From NCBI GenBank assembly GCA_963834015.1, contig CAWIAG010000004.1:372001-436000 (forward strand): a DNA stretch of 64,000 bases, in the 5' to 3' direction. A model generated the notes under the pieces. It made no database searches. It was not told the origin of the DNA and saw nothing but the letters and a program-made list of their open reading frames with translations. This DNA comes from FEN-1297 sp963834015 (GTDB lineage Bacteria > Bacteroidota > Ignavibacteria > Ignavibacteriales > Ignavibacteriaceae). Each line of letters begins with the position of its first letter. Positions within the stretch are counted from its first letter, which is position 1. Positions 45,625 to 55,211 of this stretch are shown here, piece by piece. The position numbers and the translations under genes were made by a program.

Positions 45625-47127
45625 ATGCAGTCTGCTCGTAAACCGGATCCTACGGTCATAATTATCTTTGGTGCTGGTGGCGATCTTACATGGAGAAAAA
45701 TTACTCCGGCTTTATATAACTTGTTCCTTGACGGCTGGTTTCCGGAAAAATTTGCACTCATCGGCCTTGACATAAAAGAATTTACCGATGACCAGTTCAG
45801 GGATAGGCTGCATAACGGCATCGACCAGTATTCACGCTCGGGTAAATCAAAGCGGGAAGATTGGGATAAATTCTCTCTTATGCTCTCTTATCAAAAAGCT
45901 GATTTTATTAATCAGGAAACTTACAATAAAATTCATCAGACAATAAAAGCTCTTGAGGATAAGTGGGGAGAAAAGCCTAACAGCATTTTTTATATGGCAA
46001 TTCCACCTATATTTATAGGGCCAATTTCTGAACAGCTTGGCAAATCACAGATTGCCCGCGACCAGGAACATTCCAGGATCGTTATTGAAAAGCCATTCGG
46101 GCATGATCTCGATAGTGCCCAAAAATTAAATATTATTATTTGCAGTCTTTTCAATGAACATCAGATATACCGCATAGATCATTACCTTGGAAAAGATACC
46201 GTTCAGAATATGATGATTTTCAGGTTCGCTAATGCTATGTTTGAACCGATTTGGAACAGAAATTATATTGAACATGTTCAGATCACCGTAGCCGAGCAGG
46301 TAGGCGTCGAGCACCGCGGCGGTTATTATGATCATGCAGGCGCTTTACGCGATATGATCCAAAATCATCTTCTGCAGTTGTTGTGCCTTACTGCTATGGA
46401 ACCCCCTGTTTCATTTAATGCCGATGAAGTGCGGAATAAAAAAGTTGATGTTCTTAAAGCGATAAGAAAATATAAGCCTGAAGAAGTTCACTCCTTTGCC
46501 GTCAGAGGCCAGTATGATAAGGGCTGGATTGAAGGGCAAAAAGTTATTGCTTACAATGAAGAACCCGGGGTTAATCCCAGATCTTCTATTGAAACTTTTG
46601 CTGCAGTTAAATTTTTTATTGATAATTGGCGGTGGCAGGATGTGCCGTTTTATCTCCGTACAGGTAAGAGAATGGCGGAAAAAATTTCGGTCATTACTAT
46701 TCAATTCAAACCCGTTCCACATAAAGCATTCCCGGCTGAATCAATTGAAAATTGGCAGCCTAACAGGTTAACAATAAATATTCAGCCTCAGAAAGGAATA
46801 CGACTGCGATTCCAGGCTAAAAAACCCGGTTTACAAATGCTTCTGAACCCTGTTGAAATGACGTTTAATTATAATAATGTTTTTAATTCTGAATCTCCAG
46901 AAGCCTATGAAACATTATTACTCGATATTATGCTCGGCGATGCTACTTTGTTTATGAGAAGGGACCAGGTTGAATCTGCCTGGGAAGTGATTATGCCTAT
47001 TTTGGATTTGTGGCAGTCATCTTCATCCCCGGATTTTCCAAATTATTCGTCAGGTACCTGGGGGCCTGAAGATGCTGAAGCCTTAATTGCACGTGATGGA
47101 AATAACTGGAGTATGTTTAAAAAATAA
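45625..47127 (+). CDS. zwf: Glucose-6-phosphate 1-dehydrogenase (copy 2)
   Basis: Second G6PDH, 500 aa. GAGGDLTWRKITPALYNLFL (nucleotide binding), RIVIEKPFGHDLDSAQKLN, YRIDHYLGKDTVQNMMIFRF (substrate-binding motif closer to consensus than copy 1), and FPNYSSGTWGPEDAEALIAR at the end. It overlaps the gnd ribosome-binding context, with AAGGAG before its ATG and a 9-bp gap, so it is coupled to gnd. The two zwf copies differ along their length and are not a recent tandem duplication. They may differ in cofactor or regulation; the sequence does not tell. Confidence 0.96.
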   Translation: MQSARKPDPTVIIIFGAGGDLTWRKITPALYNLFLDGWFPEKFALIGLDIKEFTDDQFRDRLHNGIDQYSRSGKSKREDWDKFSLMLSYQKADFINQETYNKIHQTIKALEDKWGEKPNSIFYMAIPPIFIGPISEQLGKSQIARDQEHSRIVIEKPFGHDLDSAQKLNIIICSLFNEHQIYRIDHYLGKDTVQNMMIFRFANAMFEPIWNRNYIEHVQITVAEQVGVEHRGGYYDHAGALRDMIQNHLLQLLCLTAMEPPVSFNADEVRNKKVDVLKAIRKYKPEEVHSFAVRGQYDKGWIEGQKVIAYNEEPGVNPRSSIETFAAVKFFIDNWRWQDVPFYLRTGKRMAEKISVITIQFKPVPHKAFPAESIENWQPNRLTINIQPQKGIRLRFQAKKPGLQMLLNPVEMTFNYNNVFNSESPEAYETLLLDIMLGDATLFMRRDQVESAWEVIMPILDLWQSSSSPDFPNYSSGTWGPEDAEALIARDGNNWSMFKK

Positions 47128-47177
47128 CGATCTTAAATGAATTTATAATTCTCTCTCTCATCTTTGAAAGGAATACT

Positions 47178-47621
47178 ATGAAAACGGTCAGCGAAATACT
47201 GCAAAGAAAAGGAAGTACGGTATGGTCTATCTCACCTGAATCAACGGTTTTTGAAGCCCTGCAGCTCATGTCGGAAAAAAATCTTGGTGCTGTGCTTGTA
47301 CTAAAAAATGATATTGTAGTTGGAATTATGTCTGAAAGGGATTATGCCAGGAAAATAATTTTACATGGTAAACATTCAAAAGATACTTTAGTAAAGGAAA
47401 TTATGTCCTCTATGGTTATATATGTTAATACTTCTTTAAGCGTTGAAGAATGCATGGCTTTAATGATAAACAAACGGATAAGGCATCTCCCCGTAATTGA
47501 AAATGGGCGTCTCTCCGGCATAATATCTATCGGTGATGTTGTTGATGCTGTAATAGATGAAAAAAAATTTATAATAGATCAGCTTGTGCATTATATAACC
47601 GGGGCTCCCGTTTTAAAATAA
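47178..47621 (+). CDS. CBS-domain pair protein
   Basis: Protein of 147 aa made of two CBS domains (residues about 10-60 and 75-130): LQLMSEKNLGAVLVLKNDIV, VGIMSERDYARKI, ALMINKRIRHLPVIENGRLS, GIISIGDVVDAVI. Such stand-alone pairs bind adenine nucleotides and are often sensors. It is 50 bp downstream of zwf copy 2 with AAAGGA as ribosome binding site. It may respond to energy state in the pentose phosphate island; inference. Confidence 0.9.
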   Translation: MKTVSEILQRKGSTVWSISPESTVFEALQLMSEKNLGAVLVLKNDIVVGIMSERDYARKIILHGKHSKDTLVKEIMSSMVIYVNTSLSVEECMALMINKRIRHLPVIENGRLSGIISIGDVVDAVIDEKKFIIDQLVHYITGAPVLK

Positions 47622-47723
47622 TTTAGCTGCACGGAATAGCCATTGGCTATTATTCAGAAATGATATTCAAAGCGTAAACTTTTCCAACCCGGGAATTCAA
47701 TGGTTCTTTTGCTTTAAACTTTA

Positions 47724-48311
47724 CTACTGCCTTTGATATTTGCCCATTAAATGCCCTTCGGCAAGAATATGGTTATTCATAGCACTTAAAAGTTCTTGTT
47801 TGGTTGCACCGCTTTCCAGGTGATGTAATACTGTATCTAAGGCATATATTTTAAAGAAATAACGGTGAGGTTTTCCGGCAGGCGGACAAGGACCGCCGTA
47901 GCTTATTCGCCCGAACCCGTTTGTACCTAGTTTAACTTCATCGGGTATATTCCTGGATGGAGTTACATCCTCGTGCAGTTCATTTAAATTTCCCGGTATG
48001 TTGTAAATAACCCAATGTACAAAATCTCCTCCCGGGGCATCGGGGTCATCAACAATTATTGCAAAGGATTTTACGTCCTTGGGCGCATTGCTCCAATGTA
48101 ATTGAGGCGAAATATTTGCGCCTTCACATGAAAACTTGGCCGGAATGAAATTTCCCTGTTTAAATGCAGAGCTGAATAATTTTATTTCCATTTTTTTGTT
48201 ATTTGATTTTGTTTGAGAACTAATATGAAATGATACTATTAAACACAAAACAAGAATGCTGATTATCAATTGGGATGCTTTAGATCGGAAGAGTGGAAAA
48301 ATTAAAAGCAT
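47724..48311 (-). CDS. PEBP/YbhB-family secreted protein
   Basis: Phosphatidylethanolamine-binding-protein fold (Raf kinase inhibitor-like). 195 aa with an N-terminal signal or membrane anchor (SQLIISILVLCLIVSFHISS). Motifs: CEGANISPQLHWSNAPKDVK, AIIVDDPDAPGGDFVHWVIY and FGRISYGGPCPPAGKPHRYF, containing the DPDAP and GGPCPP ligand-pocket signatures. The role of bacterial members is unclear. Isolated and convergent with the CBS gene. Confidence 0.9.
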   Translation of the reverse strand: MLLIFPLFRSKASQLIISILVLCLIVSFHISSQTKSNNKKMEIKLFSSAFKQGNFIPAKFSCEGANISPQLHWSNAPKDVKSFAIIVDDPDAPGGDFVHWVIYNIPGNLNELHEDVTPSRNIPDEVKLGTNGFGRISYGGPCPPAGKPHRYFFKIYALDTVLHHLESGATKQELLSAMNNHILAEGHLMGKYQRQ

Positions 48312-48764
48312 AATTAATATCCTCCATTAATTATTATGAAAATTAAGTTATTGAAAGTAATTATTCCACTGTTTTCTTTAAGAATTTAATTCAAATCTAA
48401 ATTGTTTGTCCTTAGTGTGCCTGAATAACTCAATATCCGCTCAATTGAACAACAAATTTTGCCTGCCGCCCTTAAAGACAAGTCATCCGGACTCGGCGTT
48501 ATTTAATAAAATTTTTAATCACCGCGTAACTATATTTAAGAATATATAAGATACAGCTTTCTTAAACAGGTTTCCTTATCCTGCCCGGGAAAGGTATTCT
48601 TTGCACAACAGCTATAACATTGGTGTGAGGCCGGTAGGTAGAAGATTCAAATCATTTTTTAATTGATGATGGTTATGTATATTAAAAATGTATTTAAAAA
48701 CATCTTTTTTTTATTTTTATAGTTAGATATTTTATTAATAATCCGTTTTAACAGGGACTAAAAT
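48312..48764. other. Intergenic region
   Basis: No gene or recognised repeat. AT-rich with scattered GC-richer fragments. Confidence 0.4.
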
Positions 48765-48890
48765 ATGGAAACGCCGGTTATTTTGATATTGGTCGGGGTA
48801 TTTATAATTATTATGGCCGCACAATTAATAGTATTTAAGAAATATTTAAATCAGAGAAGAATAGATTTAAAACAACATAAATTAAATTAA
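48765..48890 (+). CDS. Small single-pass membrane protein, 41 aa
   Basis: ATG 48765 to TAA 48890. Starts METPVILILVGVFIIIMAAQ, one TM helix (residues about 4-24), then a basic tail (FKKYLNQRR, KQHK). Of the type of small hydrophobic helper proteins. A weak CAGGGA precedes the start. The flanks (48891-49228) are non-coding. Coding is inferred only from composition and layout. Confidence 0.5.
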   Translation: METPVILILVGVFIIIMAAQLIVFKKYLNQRRIDLKQHKLN

Positions 48891-49228
48891 AAAGCAATTT
48901 TTTTTTAACATGAATTATTAATGTATTTCATTTCGGATTCCATTTATATGCTCCCGGTAATGAATAGTCTATTATTTTTTAATTAATCATTATTACACAA
49001 AATCCTTCACAAAACTTGCTTGCCGGAGAGGTGAGCCTTCTTTACTACCGTTATAGAGTTTTCACTCAAATTTATTACTTTAATTACCTATTTAAATTAA
49101 TTCTATAATTGATTATATAATCAATAAGGGATAAGTTTGGTTTGCTTTTCGGGCTATTTTAGCTTCCCGGTTTATTTGGTGCAGCCGGTTGTAATAATTA
49201 TTGGTTCTATCTAATTTATGAGGCAAAT

Positions 49229-49879
49229 ATGAAATTTAAATCCCTTTTTGTTTTAGTATTATTGATTTCTTCCATTCAGCGTAATATCTATACACAACAA
49301 AAAGTAGATGTATCCTGGGCCAACTCGCTTGCAGGTAATTGGGAAACGGTTCCTAATCCGCTCGAAGCTTCATCATTAAGATTTGAATTTAAACCCAATA
49401 AAAAATTTAGTTATATACTTTCCTCTGAATGGAGAGGTACCTATAAACTTGAAGGGACAAAACTTATTTCCTCAATCTTTGTTCCCATCATGAATAAATA
49501 TAAAACGGATACCACTACTGTATTAATATATGCTGATACGCTTATACAGGTCGGAACTGAAAAAGGTAAAGAAACTACATCAAAAATGATTAGGAAAAGT
49601 AGCGCTGAAAAAAAAGATGCAGGAATAGTCGGAACATGGATTTTGGAAAACGAAAATGCGGAATATTCAACTATTAGTTATACTCCGTCTGGAACAATTG
49701 AAGTGAAAAATATTTTAAAATCTTTCAATGGCAGCTATTCTACAAAAAGCGATACCTTAATGTCATTTTCTCAGGGTCATCTAATGTTTAAAAACAGATT
49801 TGTTATTGCAAGGGGTCTCCTGCGTATTTATAGTACAACACAGAGCGGCCCTATTACGCTTAGGAGAGTTGATAAATAA
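49229..49879 (+). CDS. Secreted protein, lipocalin-like, unknown function
   Basis: Protein of 216 aa with a signal peptide (FKSLFVLVLLISSIQRN, cut near residue 22). Two similar halves: LAGNWETVPNPLEASSLRFE followed by YILSSEWRGTYKLEGTKLIS, and VGTWILENENAEYSTISYTP followed by SFNGSYSTKSDTLMSF. Each GxW-strand-GTY pattern looks like a lipocalin-type (Lipocalin_4/5-like) repeat. No Cys. Alone between non-coding stretches; function unknown. Confidence 0.75.
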   Translation: MKFKSLFVLVLLISSIQRNIYTQQKVDVSWANSLAGNWETVPNPLEASSLRFEFKPNKKFSYILSSEWRGTYKLEGTKLISSIFVPIMNKYKTDTTTVLIYADTLIQVGTEKGKETTSKMIRKSSAEKKDAGIVGTWILENENAEYSTISYTPSGTIEVKNILKSFNGSYSTKSDTLMSFSQGHLMFKNRFVIARGLLRIYSTTQSGPITLRRVDK

Positions 49880-50116
49880 GTTTCGGTTACGCGGACAGCA
49901 ATAAGTTATACAATAATCTGTTTGCAATTGTTTTATGTCACTTTTCAATCTAAAATAATTGATAATAGAGGGGCCGAATTATTATCTTTCATTTTATAAC
50001 TTTTACTAAACGGCAATACTCCGCTTAGTAAAAGACCAATCCTGACTTATCGTACTAATTTATTTATATAAATTTGAAACATTGTTGACTTGTATAAAAA
50101 TTTATAAGGATTATAA

Positions 50117-50578
50117 ATGTCTTATCATGTGAAAATATCCTGGCAAAAAAAACCCGATGAACCCTTTTTTGATAATAAATACAGCAGGGCCCATACATGG
50201 TCTTTCGATGGAGGAATTAAACTGAATGCATCATCATCGCCTCACGTTGTCCCGGTTCCTATGTCGGATGAATTTGCTGTTGACCCCGAAGAGGCTTTTA
50301 TCGCATCCCTGTCCGGTTGTCATATGCTGTGGTTTTTATCAATTGCAGTTAATAAAAAATTTATTGTGGAGAGTTATGAAGATAATGCTGAAGGAGAATT
50401 AGAAAAAAATGAAGAAGGAAAGTTGGCAATGACTAAAGTTGTTTTGAAACCTAAAATCAAATTTGGCAATGAATTTACTCCTTCTCATAAACAAATAGAT
50501 GAACTGCATCAATTAGCCCACGAAAAGTGTTTTATTGCAAATTCAGTAAAAACCAAAATAACAATTATTCAAGGTTGA
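50117..50578 (+). CDS. OsmC-family protein
   Basis: Probable peroxiredoxin-like hydroperoxide reductase. 153 aa. The peroxidatic Cys lies in EEAFIASLSGCHMLWFLSIA. The second Cys lies in AHEKCFIANSVKTKITI. The N-terminal part KYSRAHTWSFDGGIKLNASS is typical of the OsmC subgroup. It is followed 20 bp later by the ACT protein, so the two are likely one operon. AAGGA before the ATG. Confidence 0.9.
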   Translation: MSYHVKISWQKKPDEPFFDNKYSRAHTWSFDGGIKLNASSSPHVVPVPMSDEFAVDPEEAFIASLSGCHMLWFLSIAVNKKFIVESYEDNAEGELEKNEEGKLAMTKVVLKPKIKFGNEFTPSHKQIDELHQLAHEKCFIANSVKTKITIIQG

Positions 50579-50598
50579 AAAATTAAGGAGGATGAATA

Positions 50599-50985
50599 AT
50601 GCGCGATTTAGCTATAAATCTGGAAAATCATCCCGGCGCTTTAGCTCAAATGGGGGAAGTATTAGGGAAAGCAGGTATAAGCGTTGAAGGAGGCGGAGCG
50701 TTTGTGGTCGGAGAAAAGGGTATTGCTCATTTTCTGTTTGAAGATACAGTTGTCGCCCGTAAAATTCTTGAAGAAAATGGTATTACGGTAATTGATGACA
50801 GCGAAGTTCTTATTCAAAAGCTCAATCAGGATCAGCCCGGCCAGTTAGGCAAAATATCGCGATTAATGTCGGAGGCCGGTGTAAATATAGAAGTAATCTA
50901 TAGCGATCATAAAAACCGGTTAATTCTTGTTGTTGATGATTTTATAAAAGGTAAAGAAGTATCTGATATGTGGAAGAAAAATTGA
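50599..50985 (+). CDS. Tandem ACT-domain protein
   Basis: Protein of 128 aa with two ACT domains: RDLAINLENHPGALAQMGEV (residues 2-50) and QKLNQDQPGQLGKISRLMSE (about 72-120). ACT domains bind amino acids. There is no catalytic domain. Ribosome binding site AAGGAGG is strong. The partner is unknown; co-transcription with osmC is likely. Confidence 0.85.
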   Translation: MRDLAINLENHPGALAQMGEVLGKAGISVEGGGAFVVGEKGIAHFLFEDTVVARKILEENGITVIDDSEVLIQKLNQDQPGQLGKISRLMSEAGVNIEVIYSDHKNRLILVVDDFIKGKEVSDMWKKN

Positions 50986-51021
50986 CTTTATTGAATTTAT
51001 GGAGATGATGAAATACACTAA

Positions 51022-51180
51022 TGGGTCTATAAACGCGGCGGCAGTGAAAAAAATCCGTTCGCTGCGACTTGGGAAGGAAATAAAAATTTTAATGGTATTA
51101 CAATATCTACTGAACATTATAGCACGGGTAAGAAATTTAAATTGTGGTTTAGTGAGATAAAAATAGATTATGAAAATTAA
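51022..51180 (+). pseudogene. C-terminal remnant of a secreted-protein gene
   Basis: A 52-codon open stretch without start codon ends at TAA 51178-51180. It contains ATWEGNKNFNGITISTEHYS, then KKFKLWFSEIKIDYEN. The pattern resembles the end of Bacteroidota secreted proteins of the DUF6503 type, but this is a guess. The upstream part is not in frame. The flanks 50986-51021 and 51181-51384 hold nothing recognisable. Confidence 0.4.
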
Positions 51181-51384
51181 TAACTTATGGTAAACCTCAT
51201 TTTCAATATTAAAGTATTAATATTTTAACAGTGATTATTTGTATAAAATTTTATTAAAGGATAACCCTGTTTCTTTTTGTATAATCCCTAAAATTTTAAC
51301 TGAAGTTTTATTAATTTAAATAGCAATTTTGAAATATATTTTTAGTATTAACTATTTATACTGGTAGAATCTGGTGCAGGCTCT

Positions 51385-52686
51385 GTGATTAAAGACGAAG
51401 AATTTAATGTAGAAAAAAATATTTCTTCTGTTAATCAGTTAAATATTAAAAAAGATTCTTACCTTATAAATAATAGATTTAGCTGGTGCCGCACTTTTAC
51501 GTCACTTCAGCATCCGAATTATCGGTTATGGTTCTTTGGACAAATAATTTCCCTATTCGGAACCTGGATGCAGGCAACTGCACAGGGCTTTCTCGTATTT
51601 GAACTTACTCATTCTCCGGCGTATCTCGGTTACGTAGGTTTTGCAGCCGGAATCCCAATCTGGCTGTTTATGTTTTATGGTGGAGTAATTGCAGATAGAT
51701 TTCCTCGCAGGACGGTAATCATTTATGCACAAACTTTAATGATGATTCTTGCCTTTATTTTAGCAGCTCTTACTTTTACACACGTAGTCAGGGCATGGCA
51801 TATTATTGTTCTCGCATTTTTTCTTGGATTGGCAAACGCTTTTGATGCTCCCGCCCGCCAGGCTTTCCTGCTCGAACTTGTGGACAGGAAAACACTTGTA
51901 AATGCTATTGCTTTGAACTCTACAATGTTCAATACTGCCAGGGCTTTAGGGCCCGCAGCAGCCGGTGTTGTTTATGCAATCTTCGGTGCAGCATGGTGCT
52001 TTATGCTGAACGGGTTGTCTTTTATCGGTGTTATCGTTGCCCTCGCAAAAATGGACTTAGTCCCCCAGCCAAAACAAATCAAGAAAGATTCGGTATTCTT
52101 AGAATTAAAAAAGGGATTCCAATATTCTATGTCCCAGCCTATGATAAGGAATTTAATGTTTTTGGTATCAATTATTAGTCTTTTCGGAATTTCTTTTGTT
52201 ACTTTAATTCCTGCATGGGCAGTAAGAATTATACATGGAAATGCTGCAACTAATGGAATTATGCAGTCCGCTAGAGGTCTCGGAGCTCTCCTTGCTGCAT
52301 TATTCATTGCATCGTTGGGAACTTCAAAGTATATATATAAACTTATTACGATCGGTATCTTAAGCCTGCCTGTGTTTTTATTCACTTTTGCGCTGGTTTA
52401 TTGGCTTCCGTTTTCTCTTCTTATGTTGGTGGGAAATGGTATTGCGCTTATTTTAGTATTTAATTTATCAAATGCGATTGTCCAGAATATCGTACCGGAT
52501 TCTTTCAGGGGAAGGGTTATGAGCATTTATTCTTTTACATCATTCGGATTTTTGCCGCTTGGTTCTTTAATAATCGGGTTTTTAGCAGAGCGTTTTACTG
52601 AACCCGGTGCAGTCATTATATGTTCTGTTATTACTTTATTTTTTTCAGTTCTTATTTTAATAAAAATTAGAAAAATAAAATTGTAA
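51385..52686 (+). CDS. MFS transporter, EntS/MFS_3 type
   Basis: Protein of 433 aa, GTG start at 51385; an internal start would shorten only the polar N-terminal 40 residues. About 12 TM helices. Conserved parts: NYRLWFFGQIISLFGTWMQA, GGVIADRFPRRTVIIYAQTL (MFS motif A), LELVDRKTLVNAIALNST, and SFRGRVMSIYSFTSFGFLPL. Resembles the enterobactin exporter family EntS; the substrate is unknown. Confidence 0.9.
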   Translation: MIKDEEFNVEKNISSVNQLNIKKDSYLINNRFSWCRTFTSLQHPNYRLWFFGQIISLFGTWMQATAQGFLVFELTHSPAYLGYVGFAAGIPIWLFMFYGGVIADRFPRRTVIIYAQTLMMILAFILAALTFTHVVRAWHIIVLAFFLGLANAFDAPARQAFLLELVDRKTLVNAIALNSTMFNTARALGPAAAGVVYAIFGAAWCFMLNGLSFIGVIVALAKMDLVPQPKQIKKDSVFLELKKGFQYSMSQPMIRNLMFLVSIISLFGISFVTLIPAWAVRIIHGNAATNGIMQSARGLGALLAALFIASLGTSKYIYKLITIGILSLPVFLFTFALVYWLPFSLLMLVGNGIALILVFNLSNAIVQNIVPDSFRGRVMSIYSFTSFGFLPLGSLIIGFLAERFTEPGAVIICSVITLFFSVLILIKIRKIKL

Positions 52687-52737
52687 TTATTATAGCAAAA
52701 TTAATTCTGACTGCAAATGTTTCCTAAACCGCCTGGC

Positions 52738-52815
52738 GGCTGTTTTAATCCCCTATACGGAGGGATGAAGGCTTGTCCAGATGGTAGGTGGGTCGAAGAA
52801 ATTATTTTTATATAA
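52738..52815 (+). repeat. Interspersed repeat, family G copy
   Basis: CCCCTATACGGAGGGATGAA, then GGTAGGTGGGTCGAAGAAAT. It shares the G-rich head and the GGGTYGAAG core of copies A to E. The gap 52687-52993 contains no gene. Confidence 0.6.
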
Positions 52816-52993
52816 ACTCTACAGATTCCGTTTCCCTTAAATTGATGAAATTGCGTAATTAATACACTTATTAGCTCTTACCAAATAAGTAAAAATTACT
52901 TATTTTAAATGAATTCCGTTATTATGATTTGACAGTACCATATTTTGAGTATAATTTAGTGCACAGAATTATCACTGAAAGTAATTAAGATTT

Positions 52994-54358
52994 ATGTTTA
53001 AATTCCTTCCATTAGGTGGTGCCGGTGAAGTTGGAGCAAACAGTTATTATTTGAATTTTTCTGGTACAGGTATAATCCTGGATTGTGGAGTGCATCCGCA
53101 AAAAACAGGGTTGGAAGCATTACCCGATTTTGATTTAATTAAGGATTTATCTGTTGATTATGTTTTAATCTCGCATGCTCATCAGGATCATCTTGGTGCT
53201 CTTCCTTATCTTGTAAAAAGACATCCCTATATTAAAATAATTACCACCCCTCAAACCAGGGCGCTTGCAGAACTTACTCTTCATAATTCCGTCGCCATTT
53301 TAAGGCAGCAATTACAGGAAGAAGATAAACTTCAGGTTTATACACATGAGGAAATTGATTTATTAATTCAATCCATTGAGTATAAATCCTATAATGAAAA
53401 ATTTTCGCTGGATGGGTATGATAAAAAGAACAAATATCCTCTGTCCGCAAAGTTTTTCGATGCCGGGCATATTTTAGGCTCTGCCGGAATTTATATTGAG
53501 TACGGTGATGAAAAAATATTCTATACCGGCGATATAAATCTTGACCGCCAGGCGCTTCTTCCGGGAGCCGATCTTCCAGATATAAAAGTCGATACCTTAA
53601 TACTTGAAACTACTTATGGCGGAACTGATTCCTCAACACTATTAAATTGGAAGGATGAATCGCTCCGTCTTGCAGCATCCGTAAATAAAGTTATCATTGC
53701 AGGCGGTTCAATATTGATTCCCGTATTCTCTTTAGGAAAGATGCAGGAATTGTTAACAACTATCTGGAATTTGATGGTGAGTAAAAAAATTGTTCAAACA
53801 GATATATATACCGGCGGTTTGGCCGATAAAATAAGCCGCGTCTATGATTATAACAGGTTTGTTGTTAATATGATCGACGCTGACTTTGAAATCAGCAATA
53901 TTCCTCAAAAGGATCTGTATGATGTAGAACTTCCTGAGAAATTTTTTAAAAATCCTTGTATAGTGCTGGCTCCTAGTGGTATGATGATTGAAGGAACCGC
54001 ATCTTATAATTTAGCCAGGCGCTGGCTGCGTCAAAACAATTCTGCCATTTTTACAGTCGGCTATATGGAAGAAAATACACCCGGATATAAATTTGCTAAT
54101 TCTAAAAAGGGAGATAAAATCAAGCTTAATGAATTTGATGAAGAGGAAGTAAAATGTACTATAGAACAATTCAGGTTTTCTTCCCATTCAAAAAGAGAAG
54201 AGCTTCTTACAATTGTAAAAAAATTAAAACCTGTTAGAGTTGTTCTTGTTCATGGAGATCCGGTCGGAATTGATTGGATAGGAGCTTCAATTCTAAAGGA
54301 ATTCCGGAATATAAAAGTTTTCCGGGCTGAACCGGGTAAGGAAATTAATACTAATTAG
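52994..54358 (+). CDS. Metallo-beta-lactamase/beta-CASP RNA nuclease
   Basis: Protein of 454 aa related to the CPSF73/RNase J superfamily. The MBL part has PLGGAGEVGANSYYL, LISHAHQDHLGALPYLV (HxHxDH metal site), DAGHILGSAGIYIEYGDEKI, and FYTGDINLD. The beta-CASP part has SILIPVFSLGKMQELL, PCIVLAPSGMMIEGTASYNL and the C-terminal FSSHSKREELLTIV and VVLVHGDPVG. Probably an RNA exo- or endonuclease of the CPSF/YSH1 type. The next gene, a methyltransferase, starts 12 bp later. Confidence 0.92.
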   Translation: MFKFLPLGGAGEVGANSYYLNFSGTGIILDCGVHPQKTGLEALPDFDLIKDLSVDYVLISHAHQDHLGALPYLVKRHPYIKIITTPQTRALAELTLHNSVAILRQQLQEEDKLQVYTHEEIDLLIQSIEYKSYNEKFSLDGYDKKNKYPLSAKFFDAGHILGSAGIYIEYGDEKIFYTGDINLDRQALLPGADLPDIKVDTLILETTYGGTDSSTLLNWKDESLRLAASVNKVIIAGGSILIPVFSLGKMQELLTTIWNLMVSKKIVQTDIYTGGLADKISRVYDYNRFVVNMIDADFEISNIPQKDLYDVELPEKFFKNPCIVLAPSGMMIEGTASYNLARRWLRQNNSAIFTVGYMEENTPGYKFANSKKGDKIKLNEFDEEEVKCTIEQFRFSSHSKREELLTIVKKLKPVRVVLVHGDPVGIDWIGASILKEFRNIKVFRAEPGKEINTN

Positions 54359-54370
54359 GATTGCTTTGAA

Positions 54371-55132
54371 ATGCCTAATAATGATTGGAATACTTTGCTT
54401 TACGATAAAAAACATTCCTACGTATTTAAATTCGGGGAAGATGTACTAAATCTTTTAAACCCTAAGCCCGGGGAAGTAATTCTTGACCTTGGTTGCGGGA
54501 CAGGGCATTTAACAAACTTAATTGCTAAATCCGGCGCCTGTGTCTATGGAATCGATAGTTCCGTAGCTATGATTGAACAGGCTCATATAAATTATCCCGG
54601 GATTAAGTTTAATGTTATGGATGCATTAAATTTTTCTCTTGATACTAAGTATGATGCCGTATTTTCGAATGCGGTTCTTCACTGGATTCCTGAAAAAGAA
54701 AAAGTTATTGAATGCATCCGGAATTGTCTTAAACAGGGAGGTCGGTTTGTTGCTGAGTTCGGGGGCAAAGATAATGTTAAATTTATTGTTGAATCGATCA
54801 AAAAAATTTTGGCAGAAAACGGGTATTCTCAGAATATCAGCTACGTTAATTGGTATTTCCCTTCAATAGGGGAATACTCATCTCTTCTTGAAAAATACGG
54901 CTTTCGAGTAACTTCCGCTTTCCATTTTGACAGGGATACTTTTTTGGATGAAGGAATTGATGTTGTAAGCTGGCTTGAAATGTTTGCAAAACATATTTTT
55001 GAGGGAATTAGCACCGGCAATAAAAATAAACTTGCAGCACAAATTAAGGAATTGCTCGTTTCTACAAATTTCATAAACGGGAAGTGGTTTGTTGATTATA
55101 AACGTTTAAGGATTGTGGCTGTTAAAGAATAA
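54371..55132 (+). CDS. Class I SAM-dependent methyltransferase (trans-aconitate methyltransferase-like)
   Basis: Protein of 253 aa. Motif I GEVILDLGCGTGHLTNLIAK, motif II VYGIDSSVAMIEQAHINYPG, and DAVFSNAVLHWIPEKEKVIE. The HWI segment and general layout resemble Tam (trans-aconitate 2-methyltransferase), but the substrate is not proven. It follows the nuclease gene by 12 bp. Confidence 0.85.
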   Translation: MPNNDWNTLLYDKKHSYVFKFGEDVLNLLNPKPGEVILDLGCGTGHLTNLIAKSGACVYGIDSSVAMIEQAHINYPGIKFNVMDALNFSLDTKYDAVFSNAVLHWIPEKEKVIECIRNCLKQGGRFVAEFGGKDNVKFIVESIKKILAENGYSQNISYVNWYFPSIGEYSSLLEKYGFRVTSAFHFDRDTFLDEGIDVVSWLEMFAKHIFEGISTGNKNKLAAQIKELLVSTNFINGKWFVDYKRLRIVAVKE

Positions 55133-55211
55133 TTCTGTAACGGGCTGATTGAAAGCAAATCAGAAACATTGATCCCGGAAATCTTTAATTGCGGATATGG
55201 AATAGGATCTG

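Noticed and set aside
48630..48660. Possible tRNA-like GATTCAAATC segment
   Set aside because: No matching acceptor, D or anticodon stems around it.
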